A DNA stretch of 64,000 bases from Acinetobacter sp. C26M (lineage in GTDB: Bacteria > Pseudomonadota > Gammaproteobacteria > Pseudomonadales > Moraxellaceae), in NCBI RefSeq assembly GCF_023702675.1, contig NZ_CP098478.1, positions 2,170,001 through 2,234,000 of the forward strand, read 5' to 3'. The translations under genes were made by a program, and so were the position numbers. This document shows positions 45,396-55,340 of this stretch, piece by piece (position 1 is the stretch's first letter; each line of letters opens with the position of its first letter). Under the pieces are notes generated by a model. It was not told the origin of the DNA. It saw only the letters and a list, made by a program, of their open reading frames with translations, and made no database searches.

Positions 45396-45986
45396 ATGCC
45401 GAAACTCAAGATCGCACTTATTGATGACGACCAGGCTCGGGCTGAATACATAAAAACCTGTTTGATTGAACATGACTTTGATGTAGTGGCTTGTTTTACC
45501 CTCGATCATCTCAATATTTTTAAACTCGAACATCTTCAAGCCGATGTGATTCTGCTTGATATGGATCATCCACATCGCGATGTGATCGAAAGTTGTGTCA
45601 GCAACTTTGATCTACCTACGGTACTTTTTACCAAGAACACCGATAAAGATATGATTAAACAAGCCATTGATGCAGGGATTACCGCCTATATCGTGGATGG
45701 TATAGACCCAAGCCGCCTACACACTATTTTAGATATTTCGATTGAGCAGTATAAAAAGCATAAAAAACTCGAATGTGACCTAAAAGATGCCAAGACTAAA
45801 CTTGCAGATCGTAAAGACGTCGAAAAAGCCAAAGTGTTGCTGATGCAACTACATGGCTTAACCGAAGATACCGCGTTTCAATTACTCAGAAAAAATGCCA
45901 TGAGCCATCGCATGACCATTGGAGAAATGGCACGGCGCCTACTCGATGCCCAACAACTTTTAAATAATCAGCTAAAGGATGAATAG
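45396..45986 (+). CDS. nasT: ANTAR-domain response regulator NasT
   Basis: NasT binds leader RNA of nitrate assimilation genes and allows read-through. The 196-residue protein has a receiver-like domain (LKIALIDDDQARAEY, VILLDMDHP, LFTK), a coiled-coil linker (about 120-140) and a C-terminal ANTAR helix bundle (KAKVLLMQLHGLTEDTAFQLL, then RMTIGEMARRLLDAQ). It is divergent from its probable target narK. Its own promoter is a consensus sigma-54 site. The stop is directly followed by the nasS ATG. No strong ribosome-binding site is visible. Confidence 0.92.
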   Translation: MPKLKIALIDDDQARAEYIKTCLIEHDFDVVACFTLDHLNIFKLEHLQADVILLDMDHPHRDVIESCVSNFDLPTVLFTKNTDKDMIKQAIDAGITAYIVDGIDPSRLHTILDISIEQYKKHKKLECDLKDAKTKLADRKDVEKAKVLLMQLHGLTEDTAFQLLRKNAMSHRMTIGEMARRLLDAQQLLNNQLKDE

Positions 45987-47021
45987 ATGAGCCATTTAGT
46001 CGAATTAGCAAAAGTAGAGAAAACCGAATTACAACTGGGCTATATTCCTTTACTTGATTGTGTCGCATTACTCTGGGCAAAACAGCGTGGTTTTTTTGAA
46101 GAAGTCGGTTTAAATGTCAATTTAGTCAAGGAAGCATCTTGGGCCAGCTTACGTGATCGTTTAGCTTTTGGCTTACTCGATGCTGCACATTGCCTATCTG
46201 CGATGCTCCCAGCAGCAGCGGTCGGAACGGATCAAATTGGCATTCCACTACAAACCCCTCTCGTGCTGAGCGAAAATCGAGCCTTTATTAGCTTAAGCCA
46301 AAAGCTCTGCTATGCACTTGATATTCAAAAACATGACAGCGCAGAAAGTTCAGCACAGAAGCTGACAGATTATATCCACCAACATCAAAACGTCTCTTTG
46401 GCGCATGTGTTTCAACATTCAATTCATCACTATTGCTTAAGAGAATGGCTCGCTTTGGCTGACCCTAGACTGGCGCAAACTATTCAAATGAAAACGCTAC
46501 CGCCACCTTATATGGTTGAAGCGATTAGTAACCATCTCATAGATGGGTTTTGTGTCGGAGAACCTTGGAATACTCAAGCCGAGTTACAAGGCCTAAGCCG
46601 AATTGTCTGTTCAAGTCAGCACATTATCCCGAATGTTGCCGACAAAGTCTTAGCCGTTACACAGGAATGGGCGCAACAACATCCCCACAGCTTGATTGCC
46701 TTAACCAGCGCCATTCTCAAAGCGCAACAAGAATTACGTCAACTCGAAGATTTTGCACCTGTATGGCAACTTCTGATTGAATTTGATGTGATTCAATTCC
46801 ATTGTTCACCAGATGTTCATGTTGAAAAGTACTACACCATCCAGAATATCATTCGTAATTTTGTACAGAACAGTGCTGAACCGAAAGCCCAAGACTTTGA
46901 ATGGCTATTTCAACAAATGCATAAATGGAATACTGTAGAATTCGAACAAGACACCTATCTGATTCAAGCACAGAATTGCCTATTGCTTGAAGTGCATAAA
47001 GCTGCTGCGAATAAACTATAA
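45987..47021 (+). CDS. nasS: Cytoplasmic nitrate sensor NasS (NrtA/CmpA-like)
   Basis: NasS holds NasT inactive in the absence of nitrate and releases it on nitrate or nitrite binding. The 344-residue protein has a substrate-binding fold like the nitrate ABC proteins (LQLGYIPLLDCVALLWAKQRGFF at the start, GFCVGEPWNTQAEL later), but no signal peptide. It therefore acts inside the cell as a sensor. It directly follows nasT, and a strong terminator lies after it. Confidence 0.9.
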   Translation: MSHLVELAKVEKTELQLGYIPLLDCVALLWAKQRGFFEEVGLNVNLVKEASWASLRDRLAFGLLDAAHCLSAMLPAAAVGTDQIGIPLQTPLVLSENRAFISLSQKLCYALDIQKHDSAESSAQKLTDYIHQHQNVSLAHVFQHSIHHYCLREWLALADPRLAQTIQMKTLPPPYMVEAISNHLIDGFCVGEPWNTQAELQGLSRIVCSSQHIIPNVADKVLAVTQEWAQQHPHSLIALTSAILKAQQELRQLEDFAPVWQLLIEFDVIQFHCSPDVHVEKYYTIQNIIRNFVQNSAEPKAQDFEWLFQQMHKWNTVEFEQDTYLIQAQNCLLLEVHKAAANKL

Positions 47022-47033
47022 AAAGGATAAAAA

Positions 47034-47066
47034 AAAAGCTGTCTTTAAATATCAAGACAGCTTTTG
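47034..47066 (+). terminator. Rho-independent terminator of nasTS
   Basis: The arms AAAAGCTGTCTT and AAGACAGCTTTT enclose an 8-base loop, just past the nasS stop. Confidence 0.88.
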
Positions 47067-47155
47067 AAAGACCCAAAAGGGATTACGCCAATCAAAAGTA
47101 ACCCCTTAAGTAGTCACTATCATATTGAAAGCAGAGATATCTTTTTCGGACATTT

Positions 47156-47341
47156 TTATGTCATTAACTGCCATCTAGAATGCGCTTTTTTATCATTTCT
47201 GCCAACTGAATAAGCAATAGCAATGTTCAATCTATAATCATCTTGCATCGTAATAACCAAGTGCTTTGCAATGTCACTAAATAAGTAAGCTTCATCACAA
47301 CACATTCAATATTCATATTTTAGCAACTGAGAGTTTAACAT
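47156..47341 (-). pseudogene. Possible remnant or TGA-interrupted small ORF
   Basis: An ATG at 47339-47341 gives 11 codons, then TGA, then in the same frame an ATG and 48 more codons to a TAA at 47156. The second part (for example LFSDIAKHLVITMQDDYRLN) has protein-like composition. No ribosome-binding site or known family was recognised. It may be a decayed gene, a short real gene starting at 47305, or chance. Confidence 0.25.
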
Positions 47342-47746
47342 CTTCATAAATAATAATTTAAATACATAAAAACAATATGTTAGTATTAAACCAACATCCT
47401 GTTAGATCTCATATAAATATACATTCGTTAGTTCTTTTCTAAGGATTTAAGTCGCTCTAAAATACGAAAATCCAAGCAGATTGACTGCAGAGTTACACAA
47501 ATCCCATGAACGAAATGGGGTAATTCAGTTTAGAATGTTTAAAAATAAAATTACGCTAAATTTTGTCATATTTTAACATTGCCAATTCCTTGCAAAGTTT
47601 TCATTATATGCACCATGCTTGGTATGCAAATTTCTTCATCGATTAAAACAAATTATAAAAAAATTGTAGAATTTTGTGCCATAATAAGCAAACTTTGCAG
47701 ACATCTTGCAAAAAACTTTTGCAAATTTAGAATTGGAGCAGGCTGA

Positions 47747-48196
47747 ATGAGCTCAACCATTTTGGTAATTCATGGACCGAATTTGAACTTGCTAGGAAAA
47801 CGCGAACCAGAGGTATATGGTTATCTCACTTTGGATGATATTAACCAGCAACTCACTGCTCAAGCTAAACAAGCATCTCTTACACTAGATTCTTTTCAGA
47901 GCAACTGGGAAGGTGCGATTGTCGATCGTATCCATCAAGCACAAAACGAGGGTGTGAAATTCATCATTATCAACCCTGCTGCCTTGACCCATACTTCAGT
48001 TGCTTTACGCGATGCCTTACTGGGTGTTGCCATCCCATTTATTGAGGTTCATTTGTCAAATGTTCACGCTCGTGAATCATTCCGTCATCACTCATATTTA
48101 TCAGATAAAGCCATTGGCGTAATTTGTGGCTTAGGTGCAAAGGGTTATTCCTTCGCACTCGATTACGCTATCGAAAAAATTCAATCTTCTAACTAA
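47747..48196 (+). CDS. aroQ: Type II 3-dehydroquinate dehydratase
   Basis: AroQ catalyses the third step of the shikimate pathway. The 149-residue protein has the type II motifs [21 protein letters not shown] (catalytic-Tyr loop), [37 protein letters not shown] and a conserved GLGAKGY. GGAG precedes the ATG. It is followed 26 bases on by accB, the usual aroQ-accB-accC arrangement. Confidence 0.97.
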   Translation: MSSTILVIHGPNLNLLGKREPEVYGYLTLDDINQQLTAQAKQASLTLDSFQSNWEGAIVDRIHQAQNEGVKFIIINPAALTHTSVALRDALLGVAIPFIEVHLSNVHARESFRHHSYLSDKAIGVICGLGAKGYSFALDYAIEKIQSSN

Positions 48197-48222
48197 TTTA
48201 AACACATTAGGAATGCTCACTC

Positions 48223-48642
48223 ATGGATATCCGTAAAATCAAGAAACTCATCGATTTGATGATTGAATCTGACTTACAAGCGATTGAAGTTAAGGAAGGC
48301 GACCAATCCATCTCATTAACTCGTCCTACCCCTGTTTATGCAGCAACGGCTGTAGCAGCGGCTCCAACAGCTACTGCTCCAGCACCAGCAGCAAAAACAC
48401 CACGTGGTGCAGTTGAATCATCACCAATGGTTGGTGTGTTCTATGCAGCGCCAAGCCCTGGTGAAGCACCATTTGTAAATGTAGGTCAAACAGTTTCTGC
48501 GGGTGAAACACTAGGGATCATTGAAGCAATGAAAATCATGAACCCGATTGAAGCAACTAAGAGCGGTGTTATTGAAGAAATTCTAGTGAAAAATGGTGAA
48601 GTGATCCAATTCGGTCAACCACTTTTCCGCTACCGTGCTTAA
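48223..48642 (+). CDS. accB: Biotin carboxyl carrier protein of acetyl-CoA carboxylase
   Basis: AccB carries biotin for the first step of fatty acid synthesis. The 139-residue protein has an N-terminal helical region, an Ala/Pro-rich linker (about residues 42-65) and the biotinyl domain with the biotin lysine in IEAMKIMN. It is directly upstream of accC. Confidence 0.97.
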   Translation: MDIRKIKKLIDLMIESDLQAIEVKEGDQSISLTRPTPVYAATAVAAAPTATAPAPAAKTPRGAVESSPMVGVFYAAPSPGEAPFVNVGQTVSAGETLGIIEAMKIMNPIEATKSGVIEEILVKNGEVIQFGQPLFRYRA

Positions 48643-48659
48643 TCAGTTTGGGGATTCCT

Positions 48660-50024
48660 ATGTTGCAAAAAGTATTGATTGCAAACCGTGGCGAAATCGC
48701 TTTACGAATTACTCGGGCTTGTAAAACTCTTGGCATTAAAACAGTTGGTATCTATTCAGATGCTGATAAAGACTTAATGCACTTACGCTTCGTTGATGAA
48801 GCAGTGTGTATCGGACCGGGTGCAAGTAGTGAAAGCTATTTAAATATTCCTGCAATTATTACTGCTGCAGAAATCACAGGTGCGGATGCAATCCATCCTG
48901 GTTATGGTTTCTTGTCCGAGAATGCGGAATTTGCTGAAATTGTAGAAAGTTCTGGCTTTATTTTTATTGGCCCTCGCCCTGAACATATTCGCCTTATGGG
49001 GAATAAAGTATCAGCGATTATTGCCATGAAAAAATCAGGTGTACCAACGGTACCTGGCTGTGACCATGCCGTAACGATTAATAATGCGCTTGCTGAAGCA
49101 AAAGAAATTGGCTTTCCATTGATTGTCAAAGCTGCTTCTGGTGGTGGCGGTCGTGGTATGCGTATTGTAGAACGCGTCGACACCCTACTTGAATCTGTTC
49201 AAGCAGCTCAACGCGATGCTGAAATGTGGTTCGGTGACGATACCGTTTATATGGAACGTTTCTTACAGAAGCCTCGCCATGTTGAAGTACAGGTGCTCGG
49301 TGATGGTAATGGTCATGCAATTCACCTCTATGATCGTGACTGTTCTTTACAACGTCGCCATCAAAAGGTATTAGAAGAAGCACCTGCCCCAAACCTACCT
49401 GAACAAGCACGTGCAGATATTCTAGAAGCATGTGTCAATGCATGTAAGTTAATGCAGTATCGTGGTGCAGGGACATTTGAATTCTTATTTGAAGATGGTG
49501 AATTCTTCTTCATTGAAATGAATACCCGTGTGCAAGTTGAGCATCCTGTCACTGAAATGGTGACTGGGGTTGATATCATTGAACAGCAACTTCGTATTGC
49601 GGCTGGTTTAGGTCTTGAGCTTGAACAAGAGCAAATTGAAGTTAAAGGCCATGCGATTGAATGCCGTATCAATGCAGAAGATCCAACTACTTTCTTGCCA
49701 TCTCCAGGTAAAATTGAAAGTTTCTATGCCCCAGGTGGTGCAGGTATCCGTTTGGATTCACACATCTATCAGGGCTATAACATCCCGCCTTACTATGACT
49801 CAATGATTGCAAAATTGATTTCTCATGGTAAAGACCGTGAAACATCGTTAGCGCGCATGCGCCAAGCTTTAGACGAAATGATTTTAACTGGTGTTAAAAC
49901 CAATATTCCTTTGCATAAAGATCTCATTTTGCAGGATAAAAAGTTCTGTGGACAAGCAATGGATATTCATTATCTGGAAAAACATTTATTGAAACAGCTT
50001 GAACCACAAGCTGAAAAAGCCTAA
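48660..50024 (+). CDS. accC: Biotin carboxylase
   Basis: AccC carboxylates biotin on AccB using ATP and bicarbonate. The 454-residue ATP-grasp enzyme starts [17 protein letters not shown]. It has the glycine-rich ATP loop [14 protein letters not shown] and the catalytic region [21 protein letters not shown] use the ATG at 48660, preceded by TTGGGG; the frame extends four codons upstream. A strong terminator follows. Confidence 0.97.
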   Translation: MLQKVLIANRGEIALRITRACKTLGIKTVGIYSDADKDLMHLRFVDEAVCIGPGASSESYLNIPAIITAAEITGADAIHPGYGFLSENAEFAEIVESSGFIFIGPRPEHIRLMGNKVSAIIAMKKSGVPTVPGCDHAVTINNALAEAKEIGFPLIVKAASGGGGRGMRIVERVDTLLESVQAAQRDAEMWFGDDTVYMERFLQKPRHVEVQVLGDGNGHAIHLYDRDCSLQRRHQKVLEEAPAPNLPEQARADILEACVNACKLMQYRGAGTFEFLFEDGEFFFIEMNTRVQVEHPVTEMVTGVDIIEQQLRIAAGLGLELEQEQIEVKGHAIECRINAEDPTTFLPSPGKIESFYAPGGAGIRLDSHIYQGYNIPPYYDSMIAKLISHGKDRETSLARMRQALDEMILTGVKTNIPLHKDLILQDKKFCGQAMDIHYLEKHLLKQLEPQAEKA

Positions 50025-50026
50025 AT

Positions 50027-50056
50027 AAAAAAGCCTCTTACTCAAGAGGCTTTTTT
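50027..50056 (+). terminator. Rho-independent terminator of accBC
   Basis: The arms AAAAAAGCCTCTT and AAGAGGCTTTTTT enclose loop ACTC, three bases after the accC stop. Confidence 0.92.
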
Positions 50057-50076
50057 ATGTCTAACTCAATCTTATA

Positions 50077-50556
50077 TCAAGGTAAAACACGACGTAAGGT
50101 CGCAAAACACTTATCACCTTTCTCACTGGCACAAAAATCGATAGTCGAATCATTCGCCCATTTCACAAAATATTGAGAAACTTCACCCGTTTGATCTTGC
50201 TTTTGGCCAGAACAATCCGCTTCATTGTTATCATATTTGATTTGTAAAATCAGCGCTGGTAAACGCTCTTTATGATCTTCGGAAGGTTGGTAGTCATATA
50301 AACCATACGACCACTCTTGCCCGCTTTTAATCACCACATCACTAGAGCCACGGAAATTATAATACTCCACACATTTTTTATTATTGGGAATTTCCATTCC
50401 CCATAGCCCCATAATTTCAGGTCTTGTGGTCACACGAATTGCATTCGCTTTTGCTATTTGTTGCGGTGTTACCTTTGCTTTGTCATTTACGACCGTCTCT
50501 GCCATAGTCCATGTTGAGCAAGCCCATAATAATCCAATAATATAAATATTTTTCAT
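50077..50556 (-). CDS. Hypothetical periplasmic protein
   Basis: A 159-residue exported protein of no recognised family. The start MKNIYIIGLLWACSTWTMAE (ATG at 50554-50556) gives a signal peptide cut after the alanine near residue 19; the frame is open to 50589. The mature part has four cysteines, paired in sequence as KKCVEYY, EADCSGQ, DFCASEKGDKC, consistent with disulfides. It stands alone between accC and the amidase gene. Confidence 0.7.
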   Translation of the reverse strand: MKNIYIIGLLWACSTWTMAETVVNDKAKVTPQQIAKANAIRVTTRPEIMGLWGMEIPNNKKCVEYYNFRGSSDVVIKSGQEWSYGLYDYQPSEDHKERLPALILQIKYDNNEADCSGQKQDQTGEVSQYFVKWANDSTIDFCASEKGDKCFATLRRVLP

Positions 50557-50760
50557 AGATTTAATTAAGTCGTCATCTAAAACGGTCATAGGCTTAAATT
50601 AGCATATTTTTTGATAAAAACATGCATTCATAACCATATAAACACAATATTTTTACCATGTAATTTAATTGCTTGTTATGGCATTTTTTCAGGTATGCTA
50701 TTTTGCGATTTGTGCTTAATTATTTACTTTATAAAGATTTTTGCTTTAGGGATAAAAGCC

Positions 50761-52251
50761 ATGAAATTTTCAGAATATGTACAGTACGATGGTTTGGGGT
50801 TAGCCAAGTTAGTCCAAAACAAAGAGGTTCAGCCTTCAGAGCTACTTGAAATTGCATTAGAACGGAGCAATCAGGTTAATCCAAAGCTAAATGCCATCAT
50901 TATTCCAATGTATGAGCAAGCGAAACAACGTGCTCAACAAACACTATCAGGTCCATTTGCAGGTGTTCCATTTCTCGTCAAAGATTTATTTCAAGAATAT
51001 CAAGGCGTGCCTACCTCTTATGGTAGCCAAGCATTAAAGAAAATCAATTACACGCCAGATTTTAATGCTGAAATTGTCAATCGCTGGGAACAAACTGGTA
51101 TTGTCACTTTTGGACGAACCAACACACCTGAATTTGGCATTAAAGGGATTACTGAGCCTGATGCTTGGGGGACCTGTCGTAATCCTTGGAATTTAAAGCA
51201 TAACAGCGGTGGGTCTTCTGGTGGTGCTGCTTCGGCAGTTGCAGGCGGATTAGTCCCTATTGCAGGTGCTGGTGATGGCGGTGGATCAATTCGCATCCCT
51301 GCTTCTTATTGCGGTTTATTCGGACTCAAACCGAGTCGTGGACGTACGCCATGGGGGCCACAATTTAGCGAAGCTATGCACGGCGCCGCCATGCAGCATG
51401 TACTCAGCAAAACCATTCGGGATAGTGCAGCTATGCTCGATGCAGTACAAGGCCCTGAACAAACTTCATTATTTCGTATTGAAGCCCCTGCACAGAATTA
51501 CTTGGATGTTATTCAGCAAGCACCCAAAAAACTCAGAATCGCCTTTAATACCCAATCACCAATTGGTACCAAGATTTCTAAAGACGCGATCCAAGCGGTA
51601 CAACAAACCGCTAAACTTTTGGAGTCATTGGGACATATTGTGGTTGAAGATCGCCCAAAAATAGATGGCTTAGCGCTGGCAAAAGATTTTGTCACCACTT
51701 GGTTTAGCCAGTTCTCTTATATGCAGGCACAAATCAAGCAAATGGCGGGCGCAACAGATCATGATTTTGAACTGGATTCGATTGCTTTGGCCGCCTTTGG
51801 TGCGAAAACGACCGCGACAGAATATATTCACACGCTCAATAATTGGGGACTGTACAGCACCCAAATGAATATTTTCTTTGAAAAATATGACTTATACCTT
51901 ACCCCAACCACGGCCTCAGTCGCGCCAAAAAATGGTGAAGTCGCTACACCTGCCTGGCAGAAACCAATTTTAAAAGGCTTGTTAAAAGTTGGAAAAGCGC
52001 ATTATCTGGCTCAAGGCAAACTGGTTGAAAAAATGGTACAGGACAATTTAAGCTGGGTGCCATTTACCCAATTAGCCAATGTAACGGGCCTACCTGCCAT
52101 GTCTGTACCATTGTACTGGAATAAACACGGCATGCCACTGGGTAGTCAATTTATTGCACCTTTTGGACGTGAGGATCGATTATTGCAACTGGCCGCTCAA
52201 TTGGAACAAACACAACCGTGGCTGCAACAATATAAGCATATCCAAATTTAA
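50761..52251 (+). CDS. Amidase-signature family hydrolase
   Basis: This 496-residue enzyme hydrolyses an unidentified amide. It carries the Ser-cisSer-Lys apparatus: Lys in VPFLVKDLF, then GGSSGGAASAVAGG, and GAGDGGGSIRIPASYCG. The start MKFSEYVQYDGLG at 50761 has AGGGA upstream; the frame is open 50 codons further but that part is non-coding in character. It converges with an MFS gene one base downstream. It could release ammonia from amides. Confidence 0.88.
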   Translation: MKFSEYVQYDGLGLAKLVQNKEVQPSELLEIALERSNQVNPKLNAIIIPMYEQAKQRAQQTLSGPFAGVPFLVKDLFQEYQGVPTSYGSQALKKINYTPDFNAEIVNRWEQTGIVTFGRTNTPEFGIKGITEPDAWGTCRNPWNLKHNSGGSSGGAASAVAGGLVPIAGAGDGGGSIRIPASYCGLFGLKPSRGRTPWGPQFSEAMHGAAMQHVLSKTIRDSAAMLDAVQGPEQTSLFRIEAPAQNYLDVIQQAPKKLRIAFNTQSPIGTKISKDAIQAVQQTAKLLESLGHIVVEDRPKIDGLALAKDFVTTWFSQFSYMQAQIKQMAGATDHDFELDSIALAAFGAKTTATEYIHTLNNWGLYSTQMNIFFEKYDLYLTPTTASVAPKNGEVATPAWQKPILKGLLKVGKAHYLAQGKLVEKMVQDNLSWVPFTQLANVTGLPAMSVPLYWNKHGMPLGSQFIAPFGREDRLLQLAAQLEQTQPWLQQYKHIQI

Positions 52252-52252
52252 C

Positions 52253-53425
52253 TTAAGCCTTGGCTGCTGTTTCCACTTGATTCGGCAGCCATAGCACCAG
52301 TAATAAACCAAACAAGACCACCACACTGGCGCAGAAGAAAATTGTTGCACCTGAAAAGATCTGCCAATAATGCCCTGCCAATAAACTTCCAGATGCCACC
52401 CCTAAGCCCCACATGGTGCTATACAAAGCCTGTCCTCGACCTTGCTGCTCTGGTGTAAAGTTTTGGAAAATCACTTTCATGGCAATCAGATGGAATAGGC
52501 CAAAGCTAAAAGCATGTAAGCATTGAGCAAGCAACTGTCCAATATAATTGGTTTCTAAGATACCAACCAAGAACCAACGTAAACTGGTCAACACTAAGCA
52601 AATCACCACCAGTGTCCGCCATGAAAAGCGAGTAAAGAATAGCTTTTGTGCCACAGCAAACATCACAATTTCAGCAATCACCCCCATCGCCCATAAGCTG
52701 CCAATTTGTGTGGTGCTAAAACCAATCTCTTTGAGGAAGTTACTATAAAAACTATAAAATGGTGCCAGAGAAAATAGCAAAATAAATTCAATGCTGAAAA
52801 ATGCCGCGACGATGGGTCGTTTTAAAATCGGCAGCAGCGGTTCAAGCGTTTTCTGTGAACTTGGTGCATGTTCTGGTTCTTTAATACTAAATGACCAGAG
52901 AAAAGCAAGAAATGAAACAGAGAGCAGTAAAATCGGCAACATTGAGATTGGAATAACCTCCAACAAAGCCCCTATTACGAATACACCGACGATAAACCCT
53001 ACTGAACCCCATTTACGCACTTTGCCATAAAGTTCAGCACGTTTTTCTCCAAGCCAGAATAAGGTCACGCCTTCAAACTGCGCTAGGATAGCATTTTGAA
53101 AGAAGCTAAAAATCAACATCAGTAAAGCCACTGATTGGAAGCTATTCGGGATTACGAAGATGGCAAACCAGATACAGGCTTCCATCCATGTCGCAACACG
53201 CACCAAAAGCATTCGCTTTCCTGATTTATCGGCAATCCAACCCCAAATCAGCGGTGCAAAAAAACGCGTGATAATGGCAATTGAAGAAAGAATGCCGATC
53301 TCTTGGTAATTGAACCCCTGATCTTGTAGATACAGGTTCCAATACGGCATAAATGTTCCGACTATGGCATAGTAGAAAAAGTAGAAGCCACCCAATCGTG
53401 TTTGGATACTTAATGATTGAAGCAA
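52253..53425 (-). CDS. HcaT-like MFS transporter (phenylpropionate-transporter group)
   Basis: This 390-residue protein has twelve hydrophobic helices. Its opening LGGFYFFYYAIVGTFMPYWN and QGFNYQEIGILSS resemble the HcaT/MFS_1-like group. The start is a TTG at 53423-53425, with AAAAGG at acceptable spacing. The next ATG would remove the first helix, so TTG is preferred. The substrate is unknown. Confidence 0.8.
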   Translation of the reverse strand: MLQSLSIQTRLGGFYFFYYAIVGTFMPYWNLYLQDQGFNYQEIGILSSIAIITRFFAPLIWGWIADKSGKRMLLVRVATWMEACIWFAIFVIPNSFQSVALLMLIFSFFQNAILAQFEGVTLFWLGEKRAELYGKVRKWGSVGFIVGVFVIGALLEVIPISMLPILLLSVSFLAFLWSFSIKEPEHAPSSQKTLEPLLPILKRPIVAAFFSIEFILLFSLAPFYSFYSNFLKEIGFSTTQIGSLWAMGVIAEIVMFAVAQKLFFTRFSWRTLVVICLVLTSLRWFLVGILETNYIGQLLAQCLHAFSFGLFHLIAMKVIFQNFTPEQQGRGQALYSTMWGLGVASGSLLAGHYWQIFSGATIFFCASVVVLFGLLLVLWLPNQVETAAKA

Positions 53426-53551
53426 TTCAAATGCCTTTTACAGGTGTGAGATAACAACAATAGAGAATTGATTGACCTAAAAGAATTTTAGCTTATTTCA
53501 TCCAACAATTCGCCTAGTATCATCATAAATAATAAAAACACCTATCCACAA

Positions 53552-53577
53552 AAAAGGGCTGAATTTTCAGCCCTTTT
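53552..53577 (-). terminator. Terminator of the amino acid permease gene
   Basis: The arms AAAAGGGCTGAA and TTCAGCCCTTTT enclose a 2-base loop. T runs on the minus strand, about 20 bases after the permease stop. Confidence 0.85.
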
Positions 53578-53595
53578 AAAATATCACTTTACAAC

Positions 53596-54984
53596 TTACG
53601 CATCTGTATTCAACGCTACACTCGGTTGAGCATTTCTCAACTTACGTTGCTTTACATAATACGCCAGCATCAAACAGAGAATCCAACCCGGAATCATCAT
53701 GACTGCGATACGCATATCCGCAGTCAATGACATCACCACGAGAATACCTAACATAAAGATGATGCAAAGATAATTACTGAATGGATAAGCAATACTTGGG
53801 AACTTAGTGGTTAGCCCTTGTGCTTGCATGGCTTTACGAAACTTTAAATGCGTCCATGAAATCACCACCCAGTTAATCACAATGGCTGCAACCACCAGCA
53901 TCATCAACAAACCAAATGCTTTATCTGGGAAGACATAGTTTAACAATACACACAGTACCGTAACAAATGCCGAAACATAAACAGCATTGGTCGGAATACC
54001 ACGTTTGTTGATTTTCTTAAGGAACTTAGGTGCATTACCTTGTTGAGCCAAGCCTAAAAGCATACGGCTACTGCAATAGCTAGTTCCGTTATAAACAGAT
54101 ACAGCAGCAGTCAAGATCACAAAGTTCAGCATAGTCGCAACGCCTTGGCTATCCAATGAGGCAAAGACCATCACGAATGGGCTACCACCTTGTGCCATTT
54201 GGTTCCAAGGGAACAGCGCGAATAAGATGAAAAGCGTTGCAATATAGAAAATCAAAATACGGTAGATAATTTGATTGACCGCTTTTGGTAAGGTTTTATC
54301 AGGATCACGTGCTTCTGCCGCAGTAATACCAAATAATTCAATTCCACCAAAAGCAAAGATGATCACCGCCATTGCCATGACCAGACCTTCTACACCAAAT
54401 GGAAAGAATCCACCCAACGCCCAAAGGTTACTGATACCCGCTTGTGGCCCTGCCGTTCCTGTTGCAAGTAAATACGAACCAAAACCAATCATGGCCAAGA
54501 TTGCTAAAATTTTGATGATGGAGAACCAAAACTCCATTTCACCAAAAAATTTGACATGCAAAAGGTTGATACCGTTAATTAAGATAAAAAAGGCCAATGC
54601 TGAAACCCACGTCGGGATTTCTGGCCACCAGTATTGTATATATAAGCCGATCGCACTCAACTCTGCCATACAGACCAGCACATTGAGTACCCAGTAGTTC
54701 CAACCAGACATAAAGCCTGCGAAAGAACCCCAGTATTTATAAGCAAAATGGCTGAATGAACCACTGACTGGCTCTTGTACCACCATCTCACCTAACTGCC
54801 GCATCATTAAAAATGCAATAAGCCCTGCAATCGCATAACCCAAGATGACCGAAGGGCCAGCCAGCTTAATCGATTGTGAGATACCTAGAAACAGACCTGT
54901 GCCAATCGCACCACCTAGCGCAATAAGCTGGATATGCCGATTGCTTAAACCTGGGTTCAGGTTTCCTTGCTCCTGTTTTGACAT
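53596..54984 (-). CDS. Amino acid permease, AAT/APC family (aromatic-type likely)
   Basis: The 462-residue inner-membrane protein has twelve helices and the APC-family start HIQLIALGGAIGTGLFLG. QEPVSGSFSHFAYKYWG and the Glu-containing FAFGGIELFGITAAEA segment match the AroP/PheP/ProY group. It is divergent from fahA and shares with hpd the 26-bp repeated element in its promoter region. Uptake of tyrosine or phenylalanine is therefore a reasonable inference. Confidence 0.87.
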   Translation of the reverse strand: MSKQEQGNLNPGLSNRHIQLIALGGAIGTGLFLGISQSIKLAGPSVILGYAIAGLIAFLMMRQLGEMVVQEPVSGSFSHFAYKYWGSFAGFMSGWNYWVLNVLVCMAELSAIGLYIQYWWPEIPTWVSALAFFILINGINLLHVKFFGEMEFWFSIIKILAILAMIGFGSYLLATGTAGPQAGISNLWALGGFFPFGVEGLVMAMAVIIFAFGGIELFGITAAEARDPDKTLPKAVNQIIYRILIFYIATLFILFALFPWNQMAQGGSPFVMVFASLDSQGVATMLNFVILTAAVSVYNGTSYCSSRMLLGLAQQGNAPKFLKKINKRGIPTNAVYVSAFVTVLCVLLNYVFPDKAFGLLMMLVVAAIVINWVVISWTHLKFRKAMQAQGLTTKFPSIAYPFSNYLCIIFMLGILVVMSLTADMRIAVMMIPGWILCLMLAYYVKQRKLRNAQPSVALNTDA

Positions 54985-55340
54985 ATGATTATTCTCATCC
55001 GTGTCGCGTAATTTTTCTGTCTAAAATTACGTATATCATAAGTTAATCATAAATGCCTATATCTAATCCGAAAAATAATTAATTCACTTTTCGAATAACC
55101 GCGCATATAAACAGAAAATTCAATAAATAACAAATATTATGAATAATGTAATTAAATTATGTATTGCGTAATTAATTATTTTCAGTATCATAGAAATTAA
55201 GACGCAGGGATTTTTGCTCTAAGCAAACTACAATTGGCAGATAAAAATCTAAATATCATTTTATCTTTCAAATACTTAATCAAAACACTCCCTAAACAAC
55301 CAGATTAGACCAACAGAATTAAAGACAAGGAAAGCGAATC
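54985..55340. other. Divergent regulatory region permease / fahA
   Basis: These are 356 very AT-rich bases with no coding frame. The central feature is the 26-bp element at 55148-55173. Confidence 0.5.
55148..55173. promoter_or_regulatory. Shared 26-bp operator candidate (fahA/permease copy)
   Basis: The core TAATTAAATTATGT is followed by TG and GTAATT. It matches the hpd copy (60279-60304) at 22 of 26 positions. It lies about 165 bases before the permease start and 170 before fahA. It is a likely binding site of the tyrosine-pathway regulator. Confidence 0.6.

Larger units (their letters stand above)
47022..47746. other. 725-base gap between nasS and aroQ
   Basis: It contains the nasTS terminator (47034-47066), then AT-rich DNA. 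A minus-strand frame interrupted by one TGA (47156-47341) is listed separately. The last 100 bases presumably hold the aroQ-accBC promoter. I saw no RNA gene signature. Confidence 0.5.

Noticed and set aside
50611..50760. Extra 50 N-terminal codons of the amidase
   Set aside because: AT-rich and Ile/Phe/Cys-rich, lying before the AGGGA that serves the ATG at 50761.
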